Shown piece by piece: positions 14,320-46,000 of a stretch of DNA of 64,000 nt. The notes under the pieces were generated by a model. It searched no databases and was not told the DNA's origin. It worked only from the letters and a program-made list of their open reading frames with translations. The DNA comes from Leptasterias polaris (Eukaryota > Echinodermata > Asteroidea > Forcipulatida > Asteriidae). A program made the position numbers and the translations under genes. The DNA is taken from contig JAZGTN010000047.1 of the NCBI GenBank assembly GCA_037783415.1, positions 4,216,001-4,280,000 of the forward strand. The letters run 5' to 3'. Position 1 is the first letter of the stretch. Each line of letters starts with the position of its first letter.

Positions 14320-14505
14320 AACCTTTATCATGGTGTGGCCATCTTGATTCATCTCCAATCAATATCATTCTAACCAAACCGAGGCTAGAAGGAAAAAATA
14401 GTCTGGTTCCAATTTTGTTCAACGCATATTAGCATTCATTACTGTTACTGGATACAGGGAGCTTGACCAAGATGGTGGCAGCATGAAAGAGTCTTGGTTG
14501 ACAAG
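14320..14505. mobile_element. MITE-like element with CAAGATGGC-type termini
   Basis: The ends read 'tttatcatggtgtggccatcttgatt' and, near the other end, 'accaagatggtggcagcatgaaag', roughly inverted copies of one another. The middle contains 'aaaccgaggctagaaggaaaaaatagtctggttc', broken here by length only. The same element in the opposite orientation lies at about 43431-43605. No transposase is encoded. Confidence 0.55.
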
Positions 14506-16529
14506 TTACCCTGGTATTGAAAAACAAAATGACATGGGCCCGATTTCATAAAACTTTTTAAGCAGGAACTCTTGCTTAATAAAATAAACCCTTTTTTTTA
14601 AACACCGCAAAAAACCAAGCTGGTTTGTGCATTGTCTGAAGCTGGCGTGCCTCAATTGCAAATGTTCTATATTTTAAGGAATTCATAGTTTCTGAAAAAT
14701 GTGCACCAATACAGGATTACTTGTTGTCATTATTGTAATCATTTCACGATTTTTTGAACTTCACTGTTAGTTTCACAATTCGTTACTAAAATATTCGCTG
14801 AAAAAAACTACATCAGTTGTTTTTGTTCAATTGAAGTGTTCCCTATAGTAAAAAGGATTTTTACAAAAGTTAATATTCAAAAAAATACAAAAAATTACTT
14901 CTAGTTTCGACACTGATGAAAAAACTTTCGTTGAATCTCACAGCCTGATTATGAAAAAGAAAACAAACTTGTTCACAAAATTTGATGAAATAAATCCAAT
15001 TTAAAAAAGAATAAAATAATACAGTTTTGATCAGCAATAACAGTCCCAATCCTTGTGATTTTTTTTTTTAAATAGGTAGAGGTGTACACAAAGCAAGTAT
15101 TGTTGTTTTTATAGGCAAATTCGGTGCATATGTCACTTTCATTTTGGCAGTTTTTACTTTCCAAAACAAAAATAAAATCTAAAATTCCAAATATTTTTTT
15201 CAGGAATCGCTTATTGGCGAGTTCATTCATTTCAATATCAATCCCCACAATAACATATTAATGAATATTTTTCTACATTTATACATTTAGAAGAAAGAAA
15301 CTAAACAATTATTTTAACAGCATTATTTCCCATACAGAAAAATAAAGTTGACAACTCACCTATGCTTGATCATTTACATGTTTTTGCTAAATGAAGACCT
15401 CTTGCCAACAAATTTTGTTGTTCTATAAATAGATTGATCTAAATAAGCTCCGCCCCATACCAGCTTACACACATCCACACAGTGTCGAAGAATAGGATTT
15501 TCCTTAAGTGTACAGAACAAAGTAATGTCCACATAGTGACTGCAACACAGAGCTGTGTGGACTTGTATGATGATCAAGGGGCGGAGCACAGTTGCTGTGG
15601 TGGGCGGGCTTAACAGATCAATCTATCTAAATAATTATTTATACGTGCATATCGAGTAATATTTCTGAATCTCTCTATGAATTTGTGTGAAATGACTACA
15701 CTTTAATTTCTGCATTGAAAAAATAACAACAGTACAAACAAATCAAAGAAACCTAAATCAAATGTAATGACAATCAAGTAATTTCTTTAAACGGTAAAAA
15801 AATAACAGTGTGTTTAACATTATCAAATATTCTGCATATAAAACACTACAAAGTTGTCCCAAAAGTAATTTATACAAAATAATGCTGGATTTTTTTTGCT
15901 GAACTTTTATATTTTGTTCTCCCCCTTGTCCATCACTAGCCGTCAATGCTGTCTTTAAAAGAAAATAAATGAAAAATTAGCACCGGATATCTCTTGTTTA
16001 TGTTCAAAAGTGTTTGTCAACAACTCTTGAAAACAGCAAAAAGGCCATTTTCAAAACTCATAAATTGTTGTTCTTTACTCAACATTAGAAAAACAGTTTT
16101 GTAATGATGGAAACATTTAATAATAAAAAAAAATATAAAAAAAACCACAAAAACTGGTGAAGCTGTAGTAGACCTTTAAAAAATGTTCACGCTAAATAAA
16201 TATTCATGTATACAGAACATACAAAAGGCCACATACAAAAAATTATCTGGACAAATGTTCTCTAACAAACTGTACATTTTACAAAACATGATGCACCAAT
16301 AAAAAATAACCGATTGACAACTTGCATCAGTTTTAGGAACTTCAACAAATATACTTTTAAATACCAAACACCGTTGGTATGACAAGGTTTTGAGTTGGTG
16401 ATTTTGACGAGGAATTTTTTAACAGACAAAAGGTGCAAACATTTGTTACATACTGATTTATAAATGATATGTTATGTGGCTATTTTCCATTTGACTTGAC
16501 GAATCCACTTCACAAATTAAGTACAAAAT

Positions 16530-16893
16530 AAGGGCAGGGTATACCTTTGGTAAATACTCCCCAAAATAATGACCATTAAAACTTACTTGGTAAGAAGCAC
16601 TGAAGTCGTTGATAATGTGTAACATTTTGAGAAATAATTCCCTCCAAAGGAATGTGGTCTTAGGGAGAGAGGGATTTCAAACTGAGAAACGTTTCTCAGA
16701 TTGTGAATTCCAATTACAGATTATTCCTCCTGCGAGGATACAACCCCTCCAGATCTTTGGCGATATCTCAAAAATGCTAGCACCATTTGAAATGAAATTT
16801 AATTTTCACAGGTTAGTTTCATTGTATATATCTACATTTGTGTAGGATTAAAACAATTGAATGGCTCCAAAAACCAAAGGTATACTTTGCCTT
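16530..16893. repeat. Dispersed repeat of the AAAACTTACTTGGTAA family (longer copy)
   Basis: It starts near 'gggtatacctttggtaaata', includes 'aaaacttacttggtaagaag' and 'gagaaacgtttctcagattg', and ends near 'aaaggtatactttgccttt', giving partly inverted ends (ggtatac/gtatacc). It is the longest copy in the window and is non-coding. Confidence 0.6.
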
Positions 16894-17559
16894 TAAACAA
16901 AGTGTGCATGTTGAAAACGTCAAGGAAGTACATATGACCAGGCTATTACGCTCTCCCAAAAGTGATCTCCCAAATGTTGTCGGGTGTAAAAACTAAAAAC
17001 CCAAAGCACCTTGATTAATATGTCTAATTGAAATGTTATTAAGAGGTTGTCGTCGTTAATGCATTTGGACAAGAAAAAAACAAAACAAATGGAAGTAAAA
17101 AACATCATGGAGTGGAATGGAAATGTTTTGGAAAACAGTTTGCCTTTAATTTAATTGTAAAGCTTTGGAGGCAATATCAAAATAAATCTACATGTAATTC
17201 CGCTATTCCGCTCTCACTCATGTCCCATGCAAATCCAACTTTCTGACAAAGTGATTCCTTAAATTTGCCTGATAGAGAAAAGAGGAAATTTCGAATTGTG
17301 AAAAATGTTAATAATAATGGATTAAAATCATTTATAAGCATTTCAGTAATTCGTCTGGTTGCAATAGGCTCCTTTTGATAAATAAACTTCAAAACAAAAA
17401 TTTAATTGATAAAGTTAAGGTAGTATATAGGTCTGACGCCCTGCTATTTGGAGATCTGAATTAGGCCTGGAGTCTCAACAATGGCACTCTCCGTAAAATA
17501 AATACCAATGATCGCTCCCTAGTACTCAACAGACACAATTTTTTGTGGGCAAGTTCGTT

Positions 17560-18512
17560 CCCCCCCCCCCCCCCCCCCAAAAAGGCTCAAAGCCACTCTT
17601 AGTAAGGGGATTTAAAAGAACAAATGTTTAAGATGAAAATAACTCAGGGGAGCCGAAGGTAGGAATTGGTATTCTTCTTAAAACCAGTCACTGGAGCTAA
17701 AAGACAAACCTTGAGGTTGCTGTCTGCTGTGCATTTAGGAAGCATGGTGTGGTGGGGGGGGGGGGGGAGGGGTGTTACATGTATTTCAAGTAGCAACTGT
17801 CTGGTTTGAACCATTCAATGCAGACCAAACCTCCCCAGTGAATAAATCTGCGAAAGGGCAGACAGCGTGGCTGCATGACATGTCAGACACCAGAGAGATT
17901 ATGGTTTGGGGGTTACTTTTCACTTGTGGGGAGGGGAGGGGGGGGGGGAGGATGACCTTTACCAAATCATGTGTCATCATCACTGCCTGGCTAGGTTTGT
18001 GGTCTGAGTCAACCAAGTGACATCATAGCATCATGTTAATCCTGACTAAGTGATCCTAGGCATCTGTCATAAGCCACTTATAGGTCAGCTTCCTAATCCA
18101 GTGGATTAAACTGAAACAGGTGTGTTTAGGGGGGGGGGGGGGGTCATCAATCTCCAGGTGGAAACCAATCCTCCTTAATCCTCTCTCTTGATTTGGATGA
18201 GATTTGAAAGACAACACCAACCAATTTAACGAGGACAATGCCTTTGGTACTTATTGTAAGCTGTTTCTTGACCCCTTCCCCCCCCCACCCTTCAAGCAAA
18301 GCCTAGTCTCCCTCCACTTACAAACGCCACAAATTTAACAATGCAAAGTGAAATGGATCTCAGTTACAAAACAACTTGACTTGATGATTTCAAAATAATG
18401 CAATACAATTCTCAAAATCCTGTACATATGGTAAGAGTTTTGTTAAGGGGGGGTAATTTCTAATCATGGGGGTGAACTTGTTTGGGGGCACTTGCAAGAG
18501 GGGGGGGGGGGG
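17560..18512. repeat. Cluster of long G/C homopolymer runs
   Basis: Runs seen: 19 C at 17560-17578, 14 G at 17754-17767, about 11 G at 17938-17948, 15 G at 18129-18143, 9 C at 18278-18286 and 13 G at 18500-18512. They sit 0.3-1.25 kb past the PTEN stop codon, probably inside its 3' UTR or just beyond. Confidence 0.8.
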
Positions 18513-18813
18513 CTGTTATGGCCGGCGTTTATCAAAATATACATATATATGCCTTGATTGAAGCATTGCACCATAATATAAAAAATTCATAACAGAATCA
18601 TTTAAATTTTGGAAACTATTTTCTATGAAGTGTGAGCACCTTTCCCACTGTAATTTTCACAGATATCGTTTCTTAAAAATAAACAGTTGTGTGTGATTGT
18701 CGGCTGCCTAGAAGTGTGTTTTAACAGGGTAGACCTGAGCAGAGAAAACAGTCTGCCTGGTTCGAATAGGTAAGGGGTTTCAATAAGATAAGAAGGAGGT
18801 TTTTGTCTTGCGA

Positions 18814-37876
<19,063 letters not shown>

Positions 37877-38640
37877 GACGGCTGCCCGAATCACAATCAA
37901 ATCCAAGTGAAAAAGCTGGCGAGTTTCCCTTGAAATCTTCCTCAAAGAATAAAAGCAGTACGGCAAATCAAGGAGAATGGCAAACTTGGTGTGAGGTTCC
38001 AATGTACATGTATAGTACAGTGATTTTACTGTGACCGTCCGTCTGTGAATAATGGTGCAATTGTGTGCCAAAGTTTCTTATAAACTGCATGCACGAGAGA
38101 GCAATGAAATACTTTGTAGAATCGATACTAGTCGAGACTGCAATTTCCGGATACTAATGTTTCGATTACACAACGAGGGCGCCCTTCACTTTTCACTACA
38201 GAATTAACATTACAAACTTGATATTTTTGACAATCGCTGTTTAGAAAAAAGTTTCAATATCTTGATTAGAGCATGCAACAATGAGCTATAAACATCATAC
38301 ACAATATATAAACAGTAATAGTTGTAATTGTAAGAATGTGAACCAGTTTTTAATTTCTTGGTTGTGTTCTAAACAAGACAAAATCAAACCTAAAAGAATC
38401 GGGCACCACCAAAAAAAAAAAATTATTAGAGGAGATTGACGTCAAGTTTACGCACGTCCGGGGGTGAAGAATTTTTATCAGTCGATTGATTATGGTCGAT
38501 GCATGGAGTAAAAGGCTAAGGTGATCATTTACAATATATATATATTTTTAAACCATGTGCATTTGTATAAGGTGAAAGATTACAGAACAATGTAAAGACT
38601 GCAACTAATAGAAGGGAAATCTTTACGTCTTGTGAAGATG
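37877..38640 (-). promoter_or_regulatory. Presumed PTEN 5' flank and 5' UTR
   Basis: Region upstream of the PTEN start codon. It contains a full CRE (TGACGTCA, 38437-38444). No TATA box at a defined distance from a start site could be placed. Its end meets the G-rich minisatellite at 38641. The transcription start site is not visible from sequence. Confidence 0.4.
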
Positions 38641-38795
38641 GAGGAGGAGGGGCGGGCTGTGGGGGGGAGGAGGAGGGGCGGGCTGTGGGGGGGGGAGGAG
38701 GAGGGGCGGGCTGTGGGGGGGGGGGGGGGGGGGAGGAGGAGGGGCGGGCTGTGGGGGGGGGGAGGAGGAGGGGCGGGCTGTGGGGAGGAGGGGCG
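38641..38795 (+). repeat. G-rich minisatellite (GGAGGAGGGGCGGGCTGTGG units)
   Basis: Five copies of a unit of about 25-35 bp differ mainly in the length of the terminal G run, which reaches 19 G at 38715-38733. Each unit contains an Sp1/KLF-like GGGGCGGG box. It begins 765 bp upstream of the PTEN start codon. Closely spaced G runs make G-quadruplex formation likely. Confidence 0.9.
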
Positions 38796-39869
38796 TGGTG
38801 AGTCAGGATGCCTTATGGGTGAGCTGTGAGTGTAAGCCTGACATTTAGACAATTTTTGGATTGAATAAAAATCACGAACTATCGTTCAGGGACAGTTTTA
38901 TAAATAGTTCAAGACTTGAGTTGTGGTTTTGAATTTCTTCTGAATTTCTTCCCTGCATCAGATTTTAAAAACAAATTCAAAACTGTAGACCATTTTTTCA
39001 TGGTGTAGTCACGTGTTACCTCTCAGGTAAAACTGAGGCCAAACTGAGGCTTGAAGGGAAACTAGTAGTCTGGCCCCTTAAAATAAGTCTCTTTTCAGGC
39101 TATTACTGTTCAGTGAACACAGGAAACAAGACTTAAATAGCTGCAAATGTAGTAAAAGTCTACTGAGACTGTTTCAGATTTATATTTTTAGTGCTTTTGT
39201 TATTATATTATTATTTATTTCTGGTGATAAAACCAAGGATGCCTCAGTCATAAGTGAACTTACTGTAGCTCGCAAGCCTGAGGAAACCTGTAAACAACAG
39301 TAAGTGTTCCGTGTTCTTTTTTAACGTGCAAGACCAATCCTAGGACACTTCTTCAGAAAAAATACTTCATAACACTAATGTACTACAACACAGTATGCTA
39401 TTTAATTAAAGTGACAATATGGAGTTAACAAATTCTGATGGTTGAGGTGTGGACGCAAACAAGTTATATTTTCTTCATGGCCTATTGGTGTAACAAAATC
39501 AAAATTAGACACCGATATTATATTATTTTTAGAACGCAATAAACATTTATTTCTCTTCTATTTTACATGTTATTCATTAAGTTAACACAATCATGGAAAT
39601 TAATTCTCATGACACTTTAACAAAAATATGAGCTGCATTTTTATTTAAATTAAATTAATAATAGCACTGAACAAAACAAAGAGAAGAGTTTGTCAAAAGA
39701 TTACTTTGTAGATGTCTCCACTTTTTCAGCTCTTTAGACAGAAAATAAAATATTTTATAACATTTGGCAGAGGAAGTTAAATCATGATTTTTTGGGGGAA
39801 AAGTGCTTTAGATTGACAGATTTCTGAAGACGTTTGCCTCATCTAGTAACTGTTGAGTCATTCAGCTTT

Positions 39870-40035
39870 TCAGATGGGCCCAATTTCATAGAGCTGCTTA
39901 AGCACCGAATATTGCTTTAAAATGTCTTGCTCAGCGAAAATGAGCAGGATACCAGTCATAGATGGTGCATTTGGCTAATAATCTGATTCTGGTAAGCATA
40001 TTTTTGTTGTTGTTAGCTACTTTTTGTTCTTAAGC
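39870..40035. mobile_element. AAGCAG-family fold-back element
   Basis: 'gggcccaatttcatagagct' at the left end, with 'gagcaggataccagtcatag' and 'ttggctaataatctgattct' inside. The right end is degraded near 40035. Confidence 0.65.
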
Positions 40036-40819
40036 AACTGAATGGATAAATAATAGACAGAATTTCTGAGCTCTCTCTGCAATAAAAAACAAAAACAAAA
40101 TAGCACCTTAATTTTAAAATGAGATAAAATTACTAACTGCAATGATTTCTGGACCACGGAGTTCAACATTACAGAAAAGTACATCATTAATGACCATTTT
40201 CAAAAATTATGTTTCAACTAAAAATATTGCATTTTCAGTGGGAAGTTGATAAGCAAATTCATTATCAGCTAAGCGAATCCACTCACAATCAGAGCTGCCA
40301 ACATTTGCATCTTGCAACCAGGGAAATTGTACACTACAATAAGGGAGATATTTAGAATTACATTCAACATAATAGGGGACAAGATTTGAAAATCTGGGAG
40401 ATTTTGAAATTCGTTCATTAAAACATGGAAAGATTGGTTTGTTTTCAGGGAATTTTCTGAAGAATAAGGGAGATCAGAGTTGGCAGCTCTGCAGGTTATT
40501 TTAGGCTGCTAACCTGTTTCTGCTAAGAAATATAATTCTACGCTTAGCAAACTTGAATAACTTAAATTGGTTTCTATCTGTGATGCAAAAAAAAATAAAA
40601 AATAAAAAAAATAACAAAAAAATAATAATACAAATTGGAACATCTTGCAAAACTGAAAATACTGTTTATACACCTTGTCCTGCAAGACATAAGAATTGAC
40701 AACAATAGCAAATATATTAATATTTATTTTAATTACAGTTTAGTTTTATATTTTTACAAAGCGGTGATGTTCAACTTTTGACCTGGAATTTCACAAGAGG
40801 CTTAGAATCCACTGTCCCA

Positions 40820-40990
40820 GGGCTCAATGTCATACAGTAGCTCTGCTTAAACAGAAAATGTTGCTTCACTATTTTCTGCTAAGCAAACATTATCAGGATA
40901 CCAGTCAAATATGGCATGTGTGGAATGGTACTTTGACTGGTGATCTTATTCTGGTAAGCACACTTGTTTTGTGCTTAGCTGCTTTTTAAT
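40820..40990. mobile_element. AAGCAG-family fold-back element
   Basis: Starts 'gggctcaatgtcatacagta', includes 'tatcaggataccagtcaaat' and 'tttgactggtgatcttattc', and ends at 'tgtgcttagctgctttttaa'. Diverged copy. Confidence 0.6.
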
Positions 40991-41432
40991 GGTTTCATTG
41001 GCTAGACATACGCATGCAATGACACATAACTACTAGACTGAATTAGTAATATGGGTACACACACACAGTGTTGTGGCATAAAAAGGTAGAACTGGCAGGT
41101 AACACTTTCACTTTAGCAGAGTTGTAGTACTAAGTACTATACTTGTTTGCACGCTGACACTCATACTCATGTAAAAATGGTCCTGTACTCAGACTGGTAC
41201 TCATTGAAAAAGTACTTGGTCACAACAAGCCACAACCAGTTACAACCAGTCACAACCGGTTACAACAGTACATAATACAATGTTTTTTTGCTATACTTGG
41301 CAGGGTGGACACTCATACTCATGTAAAAATGGTCCTGTACTCAGACTGGTACTCATCGAAAAAGTACTTGGCACTAGTACACAAGTAAAAGTACTAAACT
41401 AAAACTCTGCAAAGTGCACCTAGCATAACTGT

Positions 41433-41832
41433 ATTCAATGGCAGCTTGTCACACCTTGGACTCATGTTTGTATCATTGTATACACTACAATTTATTAAAA
41501 AATGAGCGACGTGTGTGCTGGCGAAACTACTTCGACAAGAATGACTACTGTCTGTCAATCGATTCCTTGAAATCAACTACATGTACGCCTACTCAATGTC
41601 TGTATTTGCTGGATCAACGGAGGATTCTACAGATTCAATGGCAGCTTGTCACACCTTGGACTCATGTTTGTATCATTGTATACACTACAATTTATTAAAA
41701 AATGAGCGACGTGTGTGCTGGCGAAACTACTTCGACAAGAATGACTACTGTCTGTCAATCGATTCCTTGAAATCAACTACATGTACGCCTACTCAATGTC
41801 TGTATTTGCTGGATCAACGGAGGATTCTACAG
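41433..41832 (+). repeat. Exact 200-bp tandem duplication
   Basis: 41433-41632 and 41633-41832 appear identical, starting 'attcaatggcagcttgtcac' and ending 'ggaggattctacag'. The unit is not a multiple of three, so the two frames differ. It has higher CpG content than its surroundings. Content not recognised. Confidence 0.9.
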
Positions 41833-42009
41833 AATGCTAAAATCTCCCAAAACAGAAAACTCCCATAGAGCTGCCGAGAACATGATATCGCTTAGCAAAT
41901 TTATATGGTAAGCAAGAATTAGCAGGGTATCAGTCACAGATGATACAACACGGTTTTGTGGATGTAAACCTGTTTCTGTTGAGCAACATTGTTTGTGTGC
42001 TTAGCACAA

Positions 42010-42245
42010 ATCAGCATGATACCAGTCACAGCCAGTCATAACCATTCATGACCAGTCACAACCACTCACAACCAGTTACAACCAGTATTACAACAAGGCA
42101 TAATCAGTCACAACAAGCTACAACCAGTTACAACCAGTCACAACAAGCCACAACTAGTTACAAACAGTCACAACCGGTTACAACCAGTCACAACAAGCCA
42201 CAACTAGTTACAACCAATCACAACCGGTCACAACCAGTACACAAT
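42010..42245 (+). repeat. Minisatellite of CACAACCAGTTACAACCAGT type
   Basis: About 20 degenerate 10-bp units (cacaaccagt / tacaaccagt / cacaacaagc). A shorter stretch of the same units is at 41220-41268. Low complexity, non-coding. Confidence 0.85.
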
Positions 42246-42494
42246 ACAATGTTATTTTGCTATACTTGGCAGCTCCATGAAATTGGCCGTGTGAACGTAA
42301 ACTAAATTTATTTAGTAGTGGTGGGTACTTTTATATTCATCAGTAATGAGCACATAAAAGTCGTTTGGAAGTCATTTGCTACAAAAAGACAATCTTGTTT
42401 TTCATTGAGATTGCATCAAGCGAGACCAAAACTGTTTTCATACGTCATCAAATTGGAGCCTCAACACTGGACATTTACCAACTAAATTTAACAA

Positions 42495-42660
42495 AGAATA
42501 TTGCTTAAAATGTTTACTGTTAAGCACAAATAGGCAGGATACCAGTCATGGATGGTACATGTGACATGGTATTTTGGCTGGTAACCTTATTCTGGTAAGG
42601 ATAATGTTGTTGTGCTTAGCTACATTTTTGTGCTTAAGCAACTCCACAAAATTGGGCCCA
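42495..42660. mobile_element. AAGCAG-family fold-back element
   Basis: Contains 'aggcaggataccagtcatgg', 'ttggctggtaaccttattct' and ends 'gcaactccacaaaattgggc'. The left end is degraded. Confidence 0.6.
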
Positions 42661-43060
42661 GGTCTTATTTCCTATACGAATTTCAGACATTTTCAGTTAT
42701 GTTTACTTATTTCTATTAAAAAAGACAGAGCTATTAACCGCTGCCTCATAATGCACCGGCCAATCACAGCTGTGATTGCGCAATCACACGGCAATGGCAT
42801 GCGCTGTCAAAAAATGCAGGATAGTTTGTAAAAAGCTGGTGAGTTTGAACTCATATGAGTCGTGGGCGGAGTTTAATGGTTCGGTCCATTATTAGAAGGG
42901 GGGTTTCTGTAGTTATAGGAAAATGCGTGGACATACCATGTGTTCACCTCCCTCCGAAAGATTACCAGTACCCCCACTGGATATGGAATTCCGTATCCCC
43001 GCCTCCCCCTCGGGCCATCTCGTTGTTATCGCTCTCGGCACCGAGGGCGCACTCCTCATG

Positions 43061-46000
43061 TCATGTGGGCTTGTCGATGATTGCCACGCCGGAGTAACTG
43101 CGCACAGTGGTCATGCAGGACGGCAGGACGGTCCAGGTGTTGGCTCTGGAGTCGTAGCATTCTACTGATGAGAGATTAGCTGAGCCGTCATCACCACCGA
43201 CAACGTAAAGAAGCGTGTTTACAGCCGCTACACCTACCAAAAGGGTTTAGAAATGCTGGCAATAAGCTCAAATTGGGCAATTAAACCAAAACTTTATGTA
43301 ACCCATAGGCCTGAAGATACCTGTGAGGAGAAGATGCTAAGAAACATCAATGGAGGAAAACATACACAATCAGATGGAGACTGAAAACCCAATCCACACG
43401 CAAGGCTCCGGTCCAAAGGGGAAGGGGTATAGACCTTTATCACGCTGCCGCAATCTTGGTCATGTTCCCTGTATCCATTACAGTAATGGATGCTAGTATT
43501 TATTGTACAAAAAGAAACCAGACTATTTTTCCTTCCAGCCTCGGTTTGGTTACATTGAGTTGAATGGGAGAAAATCAAGATGGCCGCACAATGACAAATG
43601 TGTTGAACCAGGATCCACAGAGGTGAAAGGTGGGGAAAGAAACTCCGCCAACCTGAGTCCCCCGATTGACAAAGATAACGAAGTTTCGTTCTCATAAAAA
43701 GAAAATTGTTCAACAGTTGAGTACAGATTTTCTGATCGGTACATTGATTCTAAGCTTACCTGCATTCCTCCTGCAATGTGTCATATCAGTCACACATGTC
43801 CATTCATTCATGTCCGGATTAAACATCTCAACACTTTTACGAACCATGGGTCCGTCATGTCCTCCTACGGCATACAGAAGACCGTCAACCACACCAACAC
43901 CTGTCGATAATAACATTCAGATAGTTTGTAAAGATGTCGCGACATCAAAGCTCAATTTTATAGAAGTGCTCAAAGTCAAGAGGCCAATTTGAATAATTAA
44001 CAGCAGGCAAAAATGTAATTGTTGTAATAATTGATTGGGGATTAAAAACATGATACTGAATTTTATCCTCTGTTGTACAAATTTGTTATTAAAGCAGTGG
44101 TGAGCAGGGAACCAGTTACAATGCCTGACATATTGGCTGGTAACCTGATTTTGCTAAGCACCAAATTGCTGCTCTAAAATCTGGATGGTTACGAGTTTGA
44201 ATTCAGCCCGAGACATAGGCACTGGGAAACAAAACTTGAAAATGTCTGATCTCAATTTCATTTATATAGTTCAGTTTACATTTTGAGTCTCTACTAAAAT
44301 GTTGATGAAATATTTCAACACAAGGCCGAAGTGGGAACCACTTTCTCCTTACCTGCTCCACTTCGTCTTGTGTTCATTTCTTTGACTGGTGTCCACTCGT
44401 CCTTGTTGGGATCGTAACGCTCCACTGAGCTCAAACAATGTCTAGAAGCACCATCATATCCACCAACAGCGTACAGATAATCTGTGTGTATCGTCAAACA
44501 ACAATCATCAATAATCTAGCAAGGTTAACGATTGTTAAATACTCCAAAAATGACCAAGTCCTGCAAGTCAATTTTTCTTTGTTCAAACCCAAATTGAATA
44601 AAGAGTGACTTACCATTGAGTACTGCCACTCCAACGCTACTTCTCCGTGTGTTCATCGACGCCACTGACTTCCACTCATTGACCTTGGGGTCATAGGTTT
44701 CAACGCTACTCAGACCTGTGTAACCATGGTAACATACACAACAATAGTATAATCACCGATACTTCATTCTTGTAAGGCCAAGGCAGTTTTTCCTTAGTAA
44801 AGGGCACTTAAAATTTCTACAAGAACATTTCAAGGGGCACCAAGACAAGCACTGAGGGGCAGGAGCCAATGGGAGACTTTGGAACGATAGGTGGCAGCAG
44901 ACTTATCGGGTAAATTTCCAGTGAACATTACCAAGAACAATGGATTTACCTGGTAAGTCTGCTGCCACCTAGCGTTCCAAAAGTCCCCCATTGTAATCAG
45001 GCCTTTAATTGGCACGAGACCAAATGTTGCTGTTTTGTTGTTAGTTTATATCCCAAAGCCACTTAGCGACCAAAGCCAATGTCAAACCTAATAGCTGTCA
45101 GCCAATAGCAAGCTTCTTAACAGCATGAGCACTGTTTGAGCTTGTGACATCACATGCTAGGGCCCAATCAGAATGCAAGACCTCATTTGAAACCCAATCC
45201 AATGACACATAATCGCCTAAAGCCCGGTTCATACTTCACGTGAAAGCAGACTGAAAATTCTTGCATCACAAAAGGAAACACGGCACATATCGATTGTGTC
45301 ATAAAAATTCGCTTCGCATTCATTTCGTGTATGAGCTGGGCTTAACTCAACAGGGTCTTCTGATACTTCCCCCCCCCCCACCACCCAACAAACAAAACAA
45401 ACAAAACACTCATCAAAACCTTTCCCTGATAACCTACCAGTGGTTCCGTCAAACCCCCCTACAGCGTAGATACGGTTGTTCAGCACAGCTACGCCCAGCG
45501 TGCTGCGTCTGGCCTCCATGGATGCTATCGATGACCACATGTTCCTCGTTGGATCATACACATCAACGGTTCTCACGCGCAGGGAGCCGTTGAAACCACC
45601 AACGGCATAGACTAAGCCGTTTAGTACTGCAATACCTGATGGTATAAGAAAATAAATACTTTCCATTTTACATGCAGAATTTGTAATCCCATATCCAACT
45701 TCCTGTATATGGAAGCTGAAGAACATCAACTTATTTCAATTTCTATCTTACCCGATCAGGTAATTTTCCAACCCAATAAACCTTGTGAGATCATTTATCA
45801 TCATCTCTGATGACCTTGTGAGGTAATTTATCAACTTCAATGTCTTAGTGAGGTTGTCTACTTTCCCTTGTCCTGAAAAGGTCGTCCTTGTTTTTTCCCT
45901 GACCCTCATAGAGGTCACTTTTTCTGTGACTTCATGAGGTCATATTCTACGTTTCCAAGACATCATGAGGTCAAGCTTTCCTCTGACCTGATGGTGAGGT

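Larger units (their letters stand above)
7833..18813. other. Non-coding stretch between the PTEN-like exon and the PTEN stop codon
   Basis: No gene recognised. 7833-8200 would be the 5' side of the PTEN-like exon and is richer in CpG than its surroundings (8030-8160). The part next to 18813 should contain the PTEN 3' UTR, but I could not choose a polyadenylation site. Perfect CRE palindromes (TGACGTCA) lie at 10442-10449, 12783-12790 and 12908-12915. Long G or C runs cluster at 17560-18512. An ATG in good context on the plus strand at 9104 opens a 70-codon frame (MEDGETQNKDKTGG...) whose end is low-complexity; I do not accept it as a gene without transcript data. Confidence 0.55.
38796..43060. 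other. Intergenic region between PTEN and the KLHL gene
   Basis: No gene recognised. Contents: repeat fragment 39215-39320, AAGCAG fold-back elements (39870-40035, 40820-40990, 41870-42010, 42495-42660), a 200-bp tandem duplication (41433-41832), a minisatellite (42010-42245) and overlapping palindromes at 42762-42787. It lies between the PTEN 5' side and the KLHL 3' side, so it should hold the KLHL 3' UTR. Confidence 0.6.

Noticed and set aside
38580..38852. Proline-rich (minus) and glycine/glutamate-rich (plus) frames of 65-90 codons
   Set aside because: Both are products of the G-rich minisatellite at 38641-38795.
41433..41868. Coding gene in the duplicated 200-bp unit
   Set aside because: Frames differ between the two copies and no splice sites or similarity support an exon.
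42048..42305. Plus-strand frame rich in His, Asn, Ser, Gln and Thr
   Set aside because: Translation of the 10-bp minisatellite; no start context or splice borders.
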